A stretch of 64,000 nt of DNA from Sphingobium sp. TKS (GCF_001563265.1 NZ_CP005083.1:1057001-1121000); one strand, 5' to 3'; positions 34,863 through 44,854 are shown, counted from the first letter of the stretch. The notes: generated by a model not told the origin, from the letters alone. Translations and numbers: made by a program.

Positions 34863-35684
34863 TCAGGGCAGGCGGGCAAGCAGCGCGCTCATGCCGGTGT
34901 CGATGGCAAGGTCGGCAGTCCCTTCGATCAGCCAGCATTCGCCCTGCCGCCAAGCCTGCCCATCGATCGTGCCGGAGCCCGCCAGCGGAATGAACCACAG
35001 CATCTTGCCCTCGATCTGCCGGACGGTTCCTGCCTTGCCCTGCACCATGTCCAGGATGAAGGGCGCATCGGAGCTTGCGACCAGCGTCTCTTCCGCAGTG
35101 ATCGGAACGATGCGGTCCGGCATCGCATGGGGCGTGGCGATGCTGACGGCCATCGCCTCGTCCAGATGCAGTTCGCGCGGACGGCCATAGTCGTAAAGGC
35201 GGTAGGTCACGTCGTTATTCTGCTGTATTTCCACCAGGGTCACACCGCCGCCGATCGTATGCACCGTACCGGCGGGGATATAATAAAAGCTGCCTGCGCT
35301 CACCGCCTTCCAGTCCATCAGCGCTTCGATTTTGCCGTCCAGGGCGGCGGTGCGCAGTTCCTGCACCGGCAGGTCGCGTGTCAGGCCGATGCCTAGCCGT
35401 GCATCGGGCTCCGCGTCCAAAATATACCAGCATTCGGACTTGCCGCCCGCCAGCCCTTGTTTCTGCGCCTGCGCATCATTGGGGTGAACCTGCACCGACA
35501 GCTTCTCGCTGGTGAAGATATATTTGACCAGCAGCGGCAGTGGCCTGGCCTGACCGGCCTCCTTTGGCGGCGAGAACCAGACTTCGCCGATGCGCTTGCC
35601 TTCGGTCGAGGCGATGGCGGAGGGGATGTCGGTGCGGCCCCAGGGTTTTTCGACCAAGTGAGTGAGAAGGCGGGTCGTGGTCAT
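34863..35684 (-). CDS. manA: class I mannose-6-phosphate isomerase
   Basis: A 273-residue zinc-dependent cupin isomerase interconverting mannose-6-P and fructose-6-P. The zinc motif QVHPNDAQAQ and the GTVHTIG region are visible. It is of the short bacterial form (compare Bacillus ManA) rather than the 390-residue one. It feeds GDP-sugar and polysaccharide synthesis. It is divergent from a small membrane-protein gene across a region with two perfect dyads. Confidence 0.9.
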   Translation of the reverse strand: MTTTRLLTHLVEKPWGRTDIPSAIASTEGKRIGEVWFSPPKEAGQARPLPLLVKYIFTSEKLSVQVHPNDAQAQKQGLAGGKSECWYILDAEPDARLGIGLTRDLPVQELRTAALDGKIEALMDWKAVSAGSFYYIPAGTVHTIGGGVTLVEIQQNNDVTYRLYDYGRPRELHLDEAMAVSIATPHAMPDRIVPITAEETLVASSDAPFILDMVQGKAGTVRQIEGKMLWFIPLAGSGTIDGQAWRQGECWLIEGTADLAIDTGMSALLARLP

Positions 35685-35860
35685 GTGGCTCTTTATGAGC
35701 GGTCGTTCCCGGCAGGCAAGCGCTCTTGTCGGGACGCGGCGGAATGCGTGTTGGAAAAACGCGCGGCGGTCGGCAACGGTAATGCTCCGCAATGGCGGGA
35801 GAAAGGCCGCAGACCATTCCTCCGTCCGGACTGGAAACGATGCGTAGCGATCTTCGCGTC

Positions 35861-35893
35861 TGGAAATTGGATTTCCAGTTTCTATATGAAACT
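35861..35893. promoter_or_regulatory. two perfect dyads in the divergent manA promoter region
   Basis: TGGAAAT/ATTTCCA (35861-35877, 3-base spacer) is joined at one base to AGTTTC/GAAACT (35877-35893, 5-base spacer TATAT). The tract is AT-richer than its surroundings and could be an operator. Confidence 0.45.
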
Positions 35894-35920
35894 AGTATTT
35901 TCAGCGAGGATAAAAAAGAG

Positions 35921-36202
35921 ATGAACCGGCCCGGCAAGGACAGGAAGTTCGGCGTGCGCCTGCCCGACCGGCGCGGCCTAGGCCAAGGGGAGGGGTCCAT
36001 CATGGCCCGGACCCGGCAGGTTCTTCCAAGGGTGGAGGAAGGCTTGGTTCGTGTCCTCTTCCCTCTTCTGGCAGGGGCGGCGGTCCTGGTGTTCTTCACG
36101 ATTGTCTATCGACTGGTCGACGATCCCTTGGTCGCGGGCGTGATCGCCCTGATCGTGCCGATGATCTTCCTGCCGCTCTTCCGCGGGCACAGAGTCAATT
36201 GA
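35921..36202 (+). CDS. small membrane protein
   Basis: A 93-residue protein with two adjacent hydrophobic segments (VLFPLLAGAAVLVFFTIVYRL and VAGVIALIVPMIFLPLF). An in-frame ATG at 36002 has the stronger ribosome site (AAGGGGAGGGG) and would give 66 residues. No family recognised. It overlaps the 3' end of the convergent sugar-kinase gene by 8 bp. Confidence 0.6.
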   Translation: MNRPGKDRKFGVRLPDRRGLGQGEGSIMARTRQVLPRVEEGLVRVLFPLLAGAAVLVFFTIVYRLVDDPLVAGVIALIVPMIFLPLFRGHRVN

Positions 36203-37118
36203 TCCCCGCCCCCTCCAACGCATCCATGGCCAAGGCCACCGTGCCCAGAGGGCCGGCCTGATCGCCCAGCAGCGGCGCGGTAACGATTCGACTGACGCTG
36301 TCGCTGTCGACATGCGGCAAATAGCCTCCAAGCTGGGCGACGACCTTTTCGCGGATCCGATTCAGCAGATCGACCCGCCCCATGCCGACGCCGCCCCCGA
36401 TCAGCACCTGGCGGGCCGCAGTGCTGAGCAGGATGGTCGAAACCAGATGCGCGATATCGTTCGCCACATCATCCCAGCGCGGATCGGCGGCATCGATTTC
36501 ATGGCCTGGAACGCCGAAGCGTTTGGCGAGTGCGGGGCCGGACACCAGCCCCTCGATGCAGTCGCCATGGAAGGGGCAACTGCCTGCGAAGCGGTCGCCT
36601 GGAGCGCGGGGCACGCGGATATGGCCGATTTCCGGATGCATGGCGCCATGGACCGTGCGGCCGTTGAAGGCGAAACCCCCGCCCACGCCGGTGCCGATGG
36701 TGATGTAGCACAGGCTGTCGGATGGCCCATCGGCTTGCGCGCCTGCTCCCCATCGCGATTCCGCCAGCGCGGCGCCGTTGACGTCGGTATCGATCGCGGC
36801 GGGGCAATCGAAAGGCGCGGTCAACGTGCCGAAAATATCCGCGCCTGCCCAATCGGGCTTGGGCGTTGGCAGCATGAAGCCGAAATCGGGCGCGCGGCGG
36901 TCCAGACGAAGCGGACCGAAGCTGCCGATCCCGATCGCTGCGAAGGGCGTCTCGGCATGCCAGCGCTCCAGGATCGCGACGGCCCTGGATAGCGTGTCTG
37001 CGGGGGTCGTGGTGGGAATTATCTCCCGGCCCAATATCGTCCTGCCGCGTGCGCGCAGCACGAAGACCTTGGTTCCCCCGAGTTCGACCCCGGCCAGCAT
37101 CGGTTCAGCGTTCATCAT
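36195..37118 (-). CDS. ROK-family sugar kinase (fructokinase type)
   Basis: A 307-residue kinase. The N-terminal phosphate loop is GVELGGTKV, the second ATP site is ITIGTGVGGGF, and the zinc motif is built on GHIRV then CPFHGDCIEG. This pattern fits bacterial ROK fructokinases (Mak/ScrK) that phosphorylate fructose at C6. ATG ATG at 37118/37115 are equivalent starts. The nearby mannose-6-P isomerase would use the same hexose-phosphate pool. Confidence 0.88.
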   Translation of the reverse strand: MMNAEPMLAGVELGGTKVFVLRARGRTILGREIIPTTTPADTLSRAVAILERWHAETPFAAIGIGSFGPLRLDRRAPDFGFMLPTPKPDWAGADIFGTLTAPFDCPAAIDTDVNGAALAESRWGAGAQADGPSDSLCYITIGTGVGGGFAFNGRTVHGAMHPEIGHIRVPRAPGDRFAGSCPFHGDCIEGLVSGPALAKRFGVPGHEIDAADPRWDDVANDIAHLVSTILLSTAARQVLIGGGVGMGRVDLLNRIREKVVAQLGGYLPHVDSDSVSRIVTAPLLGDQAGPLGTVALAMDALEGAGIN

Positions 37119-37253
37119 CGCGCACCAATCATATTGGCCCAATCCTCTCAAGTCCGGAAGCGCCCCGCTTTACCGTCCATCCCGAAGGTGATGGTCCAGT
37201 CCCGGCTTCATGCGGAATATGGCTCAGGCTGTTGATGGGGATCGGCCCAAATC

Positions 37254-37290
37254 AAAAACCCCGCTGGCCTATCGAGGTCAGCGGGGTTTT
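37254..37290 (-). terminator. terminator of the tRNA-Val locus
   Basis: An 8-bp stem CCCCGCTG/CAGCGGGG with A and T runs on the two sides. On the minus strand it follows the CCA end of the tRNA fragment by three bases and ends in five T. Confidence 0.85.
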
Positions 37291-37293
37291 CAA

Positions 37294-37343
37294 TGGTGGG
37301 CGTGGCAAGGATTGAACTTGCGACCCCTGCGATGTCAACACAG
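37294..37343 (-). tRNA. tRNA-Val(GAC), 3' half only (attachment-site remnant)
   Basis: The minus strand carries the anticodon stem-loop (CTGTG-TTGACAT-CGCAG, anticodon GAC), variable loop, T-arm (GTCGCAAGTTCAATCCTTGCC-like) and acceptor strand CACGCCC-A-CCA. The sequence then changes to unrelated DNA exactly at the 5' side of the anticodon stem. The D-arm and 5' acceptor strand (expected GGGCGTG) are absent. This is the usual signature of a tRNA 3' end left behind by a tyrosine-integrase element. It cannot make a functional tRNA by itself. Confidence 0.85.
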
Positions 37344-37957
37344 GGATGAAAACGTAAGTGATTGAAAAACGTCACGTTGTCCTCGTAGCAAACGAGTACA
37401 AGAAGTGAACAGACGGTGGTTTAGAAGGATTTACACGCAAGTTTCACGCAAGCTCTGATTGTCGAGGATCGAGGCAGATGGCGGGGGAAATCAGGCAGGC
37501 CGTTACGTCTCACAGGGCGGCGAAGCCAGTCCCGGCATCCCGAGTGAAGCTCGCTCTCAGTGCAACGAAAAAAAGCGCTCGGCAACCTACCGATCACTTT
37601 TGCACACCGATCGTGACGCACCATCGCATCAATCTCAGGCGGTGTTCGCCACCGAAACAGCGGTAGTCGAGCGAGGCGGCACCTTTGCTCCAGGAGGGGG
37701 ATGAACGGTTAGGATTAGCATTTAACTGTGCGCGCCGCGCACCTCTGACAACAATCAGACCATCGCAAGGCTTTTCCGCCGCCGCGTTTTTCTTTCGGAT
37801 ATCATTGGGAGACCGGATAGCTGTCAGGCTCACAGAGATAAGGCACGCCATACGGTTATCGAGTCTTGGCGGCGTCGACAGCGGATATCTCGCTACCATG
37901 AAGTGATCGGTTGCTTTCGCTTTGTTTCTATCCGCCAATCCGCTAACGCACCCGGCC
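37344..37957. other. left end of island, no convincing gene
   Basis: 614 bp with only short, unsupported frames. It holds the ACGCAA tandem repeat at 37430 and probably the integrase arm sites or the promoter of the glycosyltransferase gene. Confidence 0.5.
37430..37452. repeat. island-end repeat, left copy
   Basis: TTTACACGCAAGTTTCACGCAAG has two ACGCAA units 11 bp apart. It matches 58660-58682 at 20 of 23 positions in the same orientation. It lies 87 bp inside the tRNA junction. Candidate integrase arm-binding site. Confidence 0.6.
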
Positions 37958-39577
37958 ATGCCGTCGAACAGGACAGAAACCTACCCAACCGCAAGTCCCG
38001 GCCTCTGGTTGAAGCTGTGCATCCATTTCGATGCCTTCCTTGCTTCGCCGCGGGGCTATTCGATGGCTGCCTGGTGGCGCCTGCGTCGAAAGCGGCTGCG
38101 CTCTCATAGCCAGTTTGCGCGGCTGCTCGGAGGCTCGCGCCGAGCCTACGACATGTGGTTATCATTGGAGGAGAAGAACGCCCTTCCTCCGGCGAATTGC
38201 GATGCGGGGCCGCCGATCCTAGCTCTTGTTGAGGTCGGAGCGGGTAAGCGGGAACTGGAGAAAACCCTCCTTAACCTATCTGCTGAGGGCGTGCGGGCGC
38301 TAGTGATTGGTTCCATGGACGTGCCCTCCCTTGTGGAGGCAGCCCGACAAATCCATTGGGAGGGTGAGCCTTGGTTGCTGCCTATGGCAGCTGGCGATCA
38401 GCTCGCGCGGGGAGCGATGCAAACTTACCGAACCGCCACTGACGGTACGGATGCGCGGATCGTATACGCCGATGATGATCTTCTGAACGGGAAAGGGCGC
38501 CGAACCGCGCCGCATTTCAAGCCAGATTGGAACAGCGAGCTATTCCACTATTTCGACTATCTGACTGGCGCTTGTATCTTGCGCTCCTCGCGTCAGGAGT
38601 TGGAGGCGGTTGCCGAGGCACCTGACTGGGCGCGGCAGCTGGTAACGCGCAAAGTGGGGGAGGCGGATCCTCTGCATGTTCGAAAAATTCTGCACCATCG
38701 CGGGAGCCGTCCTCGTCCTCAGGTCCCTGCAGTTCCTTGCCAAGTGAAGGGGGAGCTACCGTGCGTCACTGTCATCGTGCCTACGCGCAATCGACTGGAC
38801 CTGTTGCAGACCTGTCTGAAGGGGATAGCGGCGACTGACTATCCCGATGTCGAGGTGATCGTCGTAGACAATGACAGCGATGATCCGCAGACTCTTGCGT
38901 TTCTCGCCGGCCTCGACCTGCCCCGCCATCGGGTACTGCGCCATGCGGGTGCATTTAACTATTCCGCGATCAACAATCGCGCTGTGGGAGAGGCGCGGGG
39001 GCAACTGCTGTGCCTCCTTAACAACGATATCGAGGTGATTGAACCCATGTGGCTGGCGACGATGGCTGCCCAGGCCTTGAGGGCGGATGTCGGAGCTGTG
39101 GGTGCGCGGCTGCTTTATCCAGATGGGCGGATCCAACATGCCGGTGTCGTGATCGGTGTGGGAAATGCGGCAGGTCATGCCCATCGTTTTCTCAAGCCGG
39201 ATGAAGAAGGCTATTTCTATCGCCACGCGCTTCCGCAGTTCACCACAGCGGTGACGGCCGCTTGTCTGGTTGTATCGCGCGAGCGCTTCCTTGCGACGGG
39301 TGGTCTAGACGAGTGCAATTTTCCTGTTGCCTTCAATGACGTGGATCTTTGCATGCGGCTCAATCAGCGAGGCTGGCAGTCGCTCTATGAACCGCGTGCG
39401 ACGCTGATTCACCATGAATCGGTTTCACGCGGCTTCGATCGTGACCCAGTCGGAGCGGCCAGATTCGCGGGGGAGCTTGCGGCGCTTCAACGGTCGTGGG
39501 GAACGGCGAAGGTCGTTGATCCATTCCATCACCCTGAACTCAGCCGTGCGAGCGAACGTTTTGTGGTGGGGCTGTAG
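37958..39577 (+). CDS. family 2 glycosyltransferase
   Basis: A 539-residue two-part protein. The first half has an inactive-looking transferase-like domain (IVYADDDLL, HFKPDWN, YLTGACILR). The second half, from about residue 265, is a GT2 domain: VTVIVPTRNRLDLLQTCL, VEVIVVDNDSDD, LLCLLNNDIEVI (D-x-D-like) and FNDVDLCMRL. This layout is common in rhamnosyl- and O-antigen transferases. Start at ATG 37958; no strong ribosome site. It heads a three-gene run. Confidence 0.85.
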   Translation: MPSNRTETYPTASPGLWLKLCIHFDAFLASPRGYSMAAWWRLRRKRLRSHSQFARLLGGSRRAYDMWLSLEEKNALPPANCDAGPPILALVEVGAGKRELEKTLLNLSAEGVRALVIGSMDVPSLVEAARQIHWEGEPWLLPMAAGDQLARGAMQTYRTATDGTDARIVYADDDLLNGKGRRTAPHFKPDWNSELFHYFDYLTGACILRSSRQELEAVAEAPDWARQLVTRKVGEADPLHVRKILHHRGSRPRPQVPAVPCQVKGELPCVTVIVPTRNRLDLLQTCLKGIAATDYPDVEVIVVDNDSDDPQTLAFLAGLDLPRHRVLRHAGAFNYSAINNRAVGEARGQLLCLLNNDIEVIEPMWLATMAAQALRADVGAVGARLLYPDGRIQHAGVVIGVGNAAGHAHRFLKPDEEGYFYRHALPQFTTAVTAACLVVSRERFLATGGLDECNFPVAFNDVDLCMRLNQRGWQSLYEPRATLIHHESVSRGFDRDPVGAARFAGELAALQRSWGTAKVVDPFHHPELSRASERFVVGL

Positions 39578-39583
39578 GACGCT

Positions 39584-40423
39584 GTGGCGGCGTTACCCTC
39601 CAGACGACTCGCTTTGCCACAAGTGACGCTGTGCGCGGTCACCTCGGTCAACGTGCCGGCAACGTTACGGGCGCTCGAATTATGTTTGGCCCAGATCGAT
39701 TTCGCTGCTTGCAAGCTGTTAACTGACGCCCCCGTAAGGCCTGATCATCCCGAAATTTCCGTCATCCCCATCTCTCGGCTCGACTCCTCCGCAGCCTATT
39801 CCGAATTTGTTCTGTCGCGGATGGTGGATTATGTGGCCACTTCCCATTGCCTGATAGTCCAGTGGGATGGTCATGTGCTCGACGCAGCAAGATGGCGTCC
39901 TGAGTTTCTCGATTATGACTATATCGGCGCGAGTTGGCCGCAGTTCGATGATGGCCATGATGTAGGCAATGGCGGCTTTTCCCTTCGCAGCCGGTGCCTG
40001 CTTGAGGCTTGCCTCCATCCGAGGTTCAGCGCGTCCCATCCCGAGGATCTTGCTATCGGGCGCGCCAATCGCTCTTGGCTCGAAGGGGAAGGGATGCGCT
40101 TTGCTCCACGTGCGCTTGCCGACTTGTTCGCCACCGAGCGAAATGGCGATTTGGAAAGGAGCTTTGGCTATCATGGCGTGTGGAACATGCCTCGCGCAAT
40201 CGGCATGGAGGCTTTCTGGCGGGTTTATCGAGGTCTTGATGACCGTGGAACGATAAAGCATGATCTCACCAGCATTTTGAACGATGTCCGGCATGGCCCT
40301 GGCGGTTTCTTGCGCATGGTGAGGATGATTGTGGACTACGTGAAGCAGTACACCGGATCCAAAGCAACTGTGGTAACCCACAGTCTGCTGAAGCCATCCA
40401 GCAGAAGGCGTGACAATCTGTGA
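39584..40423 (+). CDS. DUF5672-type protein
   Basis: A 279-residue protein with GTG start six bp after the glycosyltransferase. It carries CLIVQWDGHVLDAARWRPEF then YDYIGASWP and VGNGGFSLRSR, the pattern of DUF5672 proteins, which are found with glycosyltransferases and are themselves thought to be transferase-like. The stop overlaps the next start (GTGA). The role in glycan modification is inferred from context. Confidence 0.75.
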   Translation: MAALPSRRLALPQVTLCAVTSVNVPATLRALELCLAQIDFAACKLLTDAPVRPDHPEISVIPISRLDSSAAYSEFVLSRMVDYVATSHCLIVQWDGHVLDAARWRPEFLDYDYIGASWPQFDDGHDVGNGGFSLRSRCLLEACLHPRFSASHPEDLAIGRANRSWLEGEGMRFAPRALADLFATERNGDLERSFGYHGVWNMPRAIGMEAFWRVYRGLDDRGTIKHDLTSILNDVRHGPGGFLRMVRMIVDYVKQYTGSKATVVTHSLLKPSSRRRDNL

Positions 40424-41376
40424 CCAACCCATTACCTGGTTTACCGCTGATCGAGTCTCCGCTGTTTCCCGTGCTCAAGGCAGAGCAAGGGCTAAATGCT
40501 GAGGAAGAGGGGATCGCCGCCAGCCTGTACGAAAAGGGCTACGCGGTGTTCGATTTTCCGGACGCGGATCTCGATGCGCGAATTGATCGGATTAAGCGCA
40601 ATTTGTCACCTCGTTACGGGATCGATTTCGACGATCCTCAAAGCGACAAAACGATAGGCGAACGCCGCATCCAGGATGCTTGGGCCGTCAACGAAGATGT
40701 TCGTGCTATTGCCGCAAACGAGGCGGTGCTGGATCTACTGAGTAAGCTATATGGGCGTCGTGCCTTTCCATTTCAGACACTCAACTTCCCGGTCGGCACG
40801 CAACAGGATGCCCACTCAGACTCCGTGCATTTTTCGAGCCTGCCGGAACGATTTATGTGCGGGGTATGGCTGGCCATGGAGGATGTCGGTCCCGATGCAG
40901 GGCCGTTACTCTATTATCCCGGATCTCATCGCTGGCCGATCATGTCGAATGCGCTGATTGGGCGGCGGGGTTATGGGGGCGATCTGAGTTCGGCACAGGA
41001 TCCTTACGGACCGGCTTGGCGCGCACTGTGTGAAGTTCATGACGCAAAGGAGGAAGTTTTCTTGGCACACAAGGGGCAGGCGCTGATCTGGTGCGCGAAC
41101 CTGCTGCATGGTGGCAGCCGCCAGGCTGATCATCGTTTGACGCGCTGGTCACAGGTGACGCATTATTATTTCGATGATTGCATCTATTACACGCCAGCCT
41201 TTTCCGACGAAGCGCTGGGAAGGCTGGCTCTGCGCGAACTGGCATCAATCAGCGATGGCCAGCCACGGATAAGCCATTATCAGGGAGAAGATGTCAGGGC
41301 GCCGCCGCCTGAAAGGAAGGCCAAGGGCCGGTCCATCTGGCGGAAACTGAAGCGGGTCATGTCGTCTGCCTTTTAG
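40420..41376 (+). CDS. phytanoyl-CoA dioxygenase-family oxygenase
   Basis: A 318-residue Fe(II)/2-oxoglutarate-type oxygenase. The iron-binding H-x-D is in AHSDSVHF, the distal His in NLLHGGS and the 2-oxoglutarate Arg a few residues later (QADHRLTRW). Its start GTG overlaps the previous stop by 4 bp. With the two preceding genes it suggests an oxidised or decorated surface sugar. The substrate is unknown. The tail is Arg/Lys-rich. Confidence 0.8.
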   Translation: MTNPLPGLPLIESPLFPVLKAEQGLNAEEEGIAASLYEKGYAVFDFPDADLDARIDRIKRNLSPRYGIDFDDPQSDKTIGERRIQDAWAVNEDVRAIAANEAVLDLLSKLYGRRAFPFQTLNFPVGTQQDAHSDSVHFSSLPERFMCGVWLAMEDVGPDAGPLLYYPGSHRWPIMSNALIGRRGYGGDLSSAQDPYGPAWRALCEVHDAKEEVFLAHKGQALIWCANLLHGGSRQADHRLTRWSQVTHYYFDDCIYYTPAFSDEALGRLALRELASISDGQPRISHYQGEDVRAPPPERKAKGRSIWRKLKRVMSSAF

Positions 41377-41729
41377 TCCAGCCACGCCGCGCTCGGTTCA
41401 AATCCTGCAAATTGGCTATGGCACCGAACGATTTGCCGGGCGACCGCTTCCACTCTCGTCCGCAGATAGGGGGTAGCGACCAGAATGTGATAATTATGCT
41501 GACCGACATGTCCGTTCGTCGTCAAGGCGCGTCGAATTCGTCGATGAAGTTTATAGATTAAGAATATCTATTCGCTACGCATCATCATGCCATTAATATT
41601 TATATATATATGATTTTCAGAAATCTATCGCGACAATATAGGCGTATAGCTCAGGGGGTTATTAACCTTGCGGTTGAAAGGGCACGCCCGACATGGAGGG
41701 GGTCGTTCATTGGAATTTACTGTCCGCCT
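41377..41729. other. AT-rich intergenic stretch before IS nest
   Basis: No gene. AT content rises sharply around 41560-41640 (ATATT/TATATA runs). At 41641-41688 there is a tRNA-like start (GGCGTATAGCTCAG) whose first five bases pair with ACGCC at the end, but no tRNA can be folded. Confidence 0.5.
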
Positions 41730-42512
41730 GAGAGCCTGTCTTGAATCTCATGCATAACGAGCGATGCGCCTGATGAGGACGATGGCAGTAGCGGCATAGA
41801 GTAGGGCAGTTGCGGATTTGATGGTTCGCTCGAAGTCCTTGGCCAAGCGGCGATTTCGATTGAGCCATGCGAAGGTTCGTTCGATCACCCACCGTCTGGA
41901 ATGGACGACGAACCCGGTCTGGTCGGCGAATTTCCGAACGATCTCTATCGTGATGGAGGTAGCGTCTCGGACGCGATTGCTGTTGTAGGCGCTGTCGGCA
42001 TAGGCGTGCGCGACCAAGGGGTGCCGCTGGCGTGATTGCCTGAGCAAAGGCACTGCGCCGTCTCGGTCCTCCACATCAGCGTCATGGGCCAGCAGTTCAA
42101 GCGCACGGCCATCGGTATCGACCATGGCGTGGCGCTTGCGGCCCATGATCTTACCCGCATCATAGCCGCGCGGTCCGCCCGCTTCGGTGATCTTCACACT
42201 CTGGCTGTCGATGGCCGCTGCTGACGGCATCGGTTCTCGCCCTGTTCGGACGCGGTCCATCTGGACGAGATGGTGGTTGAGACGTTCGAATATCCCGTCA
42301 TCACGCAGTGTGCAGAACCACCGGTAGACCGGTAGACCGTGCGCCATGGTGGAAAGCTGTCAGGCAAAAGCCGCCAAGGACATCCTGCCCGCAGCAAATA
42401 GAAAATGGCCTCATGATCTCCCGCATCGGCCAACGCCGTCGCCGTCCGCTTTGGCATGACGCGGGCGAATAGGGTTCGATCAAATTCCATTCCGCGTAGT
42501 AAGATCGCTTCC
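41730..42512 (-). mobile_element. IS5-family (IS427-type) remnant
   Basis: The 3' end of the element is intact: GAGAGCCTGTCTTGAATCTC at 41730-41749 is an IS427-type terminal repeat. The opposite end, upstream of the transposase start, is missing because the IS21-type element begins at 42513. Confidence 0.7.
41748..42490 (-). pseudogene. IS5-family transposase, frameshifted
   Basis: Translation of the two minus-strand frames gives one transposase. The N-part is [15 protein letters not shown] to PPWRTVY; the C-part is [11 protein letters not shown] to the end, with [14 protein letters not shown] and WVIERTFAWLNRNRR. The break is an 8-bp tandem duplication of GGTAGACC at 42323-42338 (+ strand). 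Removing one copy restores W-R-T-V-Y-R-W-F. The gene is therefore inactivated, unless a frameshift is used. Confidence 0.85.
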
Positions 42513-42624
42513 TGTGGACCGGCGTGCAAAAGGGACCCCGTTAGCGGGGTGATCGGCGTCTAAATGGGACCCCTCATTCTGGTGGTGTAGTTGACTGCCT
42601 GGTTTTCCAGGTGGTGAGATCGGG

Positions 42625-44139
42625 ATGTTGGTGGTGGAGACGGTTGTTCGGATTCGGCGGGAGCACGCGAGCGGGAAGGCGATCAAGGCGATTGCGCGGG
42701 ATCTGCGGCTGTCTCGCAAGGTAGTGCGCAAGGCGATCCGGGCGCCGGAAGGCGCGTTCGATTATCGCCGCACGGTTCAGCCGCTGCCCCGGCTTGGTCC
42801 GTTCCAGGAGCGGCTTGATACGCTGCTGGCGGAGAACGAGGTCCGGCACCGGCGTGATCGGCTGCGCATGACCCGGATCCATGATCTGCTGTGCCGTGAG
42901 GGGTTCGAGGGATCCTACGACGCGGTCCGGCGCTACGCCCGGCGCTGGACGGAAGCGAGGCGCAAGGATGCGGGTGATGGGGCGCCCGCGTTCATCCCGC
43001 TCATGTTCAAGCCCGGCGAGGCCTACCAGTTCGACTGGAGCCACGAGGATGTGGAGATCGCGGGCAAGCCGATGCGAGTGAAGGTGGCGCAGATGCGGCT
43101 GTGTGCGTCGCGGGCTGTCTACGTCCGGGCCTATCCGCGCGAGACGCAGGAGATGGTGTTCGACGCCCATGCCCGGGGCTTTGCCTTTTTTGGCGGCGTT
43201 CCCCTGCGCGGCATCTACGATAACATGAAGACCGCGGTCACCACCGTGTTCGTCGGCAAGGAGCGCGTGTTCAACCGCCGCTTTCTGGTCATGGCCGATC
43301 ATTACATGGTCGAGCCGACCGCTTGCTCGCCGGCGGCGGGATGGGAGAAGGGTCAGGTCGAACACCAAGTCCAGACGATCCGGGGCCGGTTCTTCCAGCC
43401 TCGCCTGCGCTTTGCCAGCATCGAGGAGCTCAACGGGTGGCTGGAGGCCGAGTGCCTGCGCTGGGCCGCAACGCACGCGCATCCCGAGCAGAAGGAGCTG
43501 ACCGTTGCCGAGGCGCTGGCTCTCGAACGGCCAGCCCTGCAGCCGATGCTGGCGCCCTTCGACGGCTTCCACGAGACCGCCCATGCCGTGACCGGCACGT
43601 GCCTGATCAGCTTCGACCGCAACCGCTACTCGGTCATGGCCAAGGCTGCGCGGCGGGCCGTCCAGGTCCGCGCCTATGCCGACCGCATTGTCGTGCGCCT
43701 CGGCGACGAGGTCATCGCCGAACATGCCCGGCACTTCGGCCGTGACCGGACGATCTATGATCCCTGGCATTACCTGCCCGTTCTGGCGAACAAGCCCGGC
43801 GCTTTGCGGAACGGCGCGCCCTTCCAGGGGTGGGACCTGCCACCGGCACTAACGCGGTTGCGGCGCAAGCTGGGCGGCGGTGATGAAGCCGACCGCCGCT
43901 TTGTGCGCGTGCTGGCAGCCGTAATGACCGATGGTCTGGAAGCGGTCGAGGCCGCGATCCGGGAGGCGCTCGATAACGGGGCCGTCAGCGACGAGGTGAT
44001 CCTCAACATCCTGGCCCGATACCGGGACCCGCCATCCGAGCGCCCTTTGGACGTGGTCGTTGATCTCAAGCTCAGCCACCCGCCGGTTGCGGACTGTGCG
44101 CGCTATGACACAGTGCGAGGCCTCCATGCAACGGCATGA
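42625..44139 (+). CDS. istA: IS21-family transposase IstA
   Basis: A 504-residue transposase with an N-terminal helix-turn-helix ([21 protein letters not shown]) and an integrase-type catalytic core ([15 protein letters not shown] for the first Asp; IYDNMKTAV for the second; [17 protein letters not shown] for the Glu region). Intact. It overlaps istB by about 35 bp. Confidence 0.95.
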   Translation: MLVVETVVRIRREHASGKAIKAIARDLRLSRKVVRKAIRAPEGAFDYRRTVQPLPRLGPFQERLDTLLAENEVRHRRDRLRMTRIHDLLCREGFEGSYDAVRRYARRWTEARRKDAGDGAPAFIPLMFKPGEAYQFDWSHEDVEIAGKPMRVKVAQMRLCASRAVYVRAYPRETQEMVFDAHARGFAFFGGVPLRGIYDNMKTAVTTVFVGKERVFNRRFLVMADHYMVEPTACSPAAGWEKGQVEHQVQTIRGRFFQPRLRFASIEELNGWLEAECLRWAATHAHPEQKELTVAEALALERPALQPMLAPFDGFHETAHAVTGTCLISFDRNRYSVMAKAARRAVQVRAYADRIVVRLGDEVIAEHARHFGRDRTIYDPWHYLPVLANKPGALRNGAPFQGWDLPPALTRLRRKLGGGDEADRRFVRVLAAVMTDGLEAVEAAIREALDNGAVSDEVILNILARYRDPPSERPLDVVVDLKLSHPPVADCARYDTVRGLHATA

Positions 44140-44854
44140 GATGATCGAGGCGATGCGAGCGCTCGGGCTCAAGGGCATGGCAGGGGCCTTCGACGAGGCG
44201 GTCACCACCGGGTTGCAGCGCAAGCGCACGACCAACGAGATCCTGACCGACCTGCTGCGGGCAGAAGCGGCGCATCGTCATGCCGCCTCGATCCGCTATC
44301 GCATGACCGCGGCCAAGCTGCCTGTAATCAAGGACCTCGATGCCTTCGTGTTCGAGGGCACCCCTATCAACGAAGGGCTGGTGCGTTCCCTGCACGCAGG
44401 TTCGTTCCTGCCCGGTCGCCGCAACATCGTGCTCATCGGCGGCACAGGGACGGGCAAGACCCATCTGGCCACCGCAGTCACCGCCAGCGTCGTGCGTGCC
44501 GGTGCCCGTGGGCGCTACTTCAACACGGTCGATCTCGTCACCCGGCTCGAGGAAGAGGCGCGCATCGGCAAAGCCGGATCCATCGCCGCCCAGCTCAGCC
44601 GGCTTGATCTCGTGGTGCTCGATGAACTGGGTTATCTGCCGTTCGCCCGATCCGGCGGGCAGCTCTTGTTCCACCTGATCAGCAAGCTCTACGAGCAGAC
44701 CTCGGTCATCATCACCACCAACCTCGCCTTCGGCGAGTGGCCCACCGTGTTCGGCGACCCGAAGATGACCACCGCGCTGCTCGACCGCATCACCCACCAT
44801 TGCGACATCGTCGAGACCGGCAACGACAGCTGGCGCTTCAAAAACCGCAGCTGA
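44105..44854 (+). CDS. istB: IS21-family ATPase helper IstB
   Basis: A 249-residue AAA+ ATPase that assists IstA. Walker A is GGTGTGKT at residues 112-119 and Walker B is [12 protein letters not shown]. Intact. ATG 44126 is an alternative start with a better ribosome site. Confidence 0.93.
   Translation: MTQCEASMQRHEMIEAMRALGLKGMAGAFDEAVTTGLQRKRTTNEILTDLLRAEAAHRHAASIRYRMTAAKLPVIKDLDAFVFEGTPINEGLVRSLHAGSFLPGRRNIVLIGGTGTGKTHLATAVTASVVRAGARGRYFNTVDLVTRLEEEARIGKAGSIAAQLSRLDLVVLDELGYLPFARSGGQLLFHLISKLYEQTSVIITTNLAFGEWPTVFGDPKMTTALLDRITHHCDIVETGNDSWRFKNRS

Noticed and set aside
41641..41688. Possible tRNA beginning GGCGTATAGCTCAG
   Set aside because: The start looks like a tRNA acceptor and D-arm, but no anticodon stem or T-arm can be folded and there is no CCA. 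It also resembles the missing 5' half of tRNA-Val only in its first 14 bases and is on the opposite strand.
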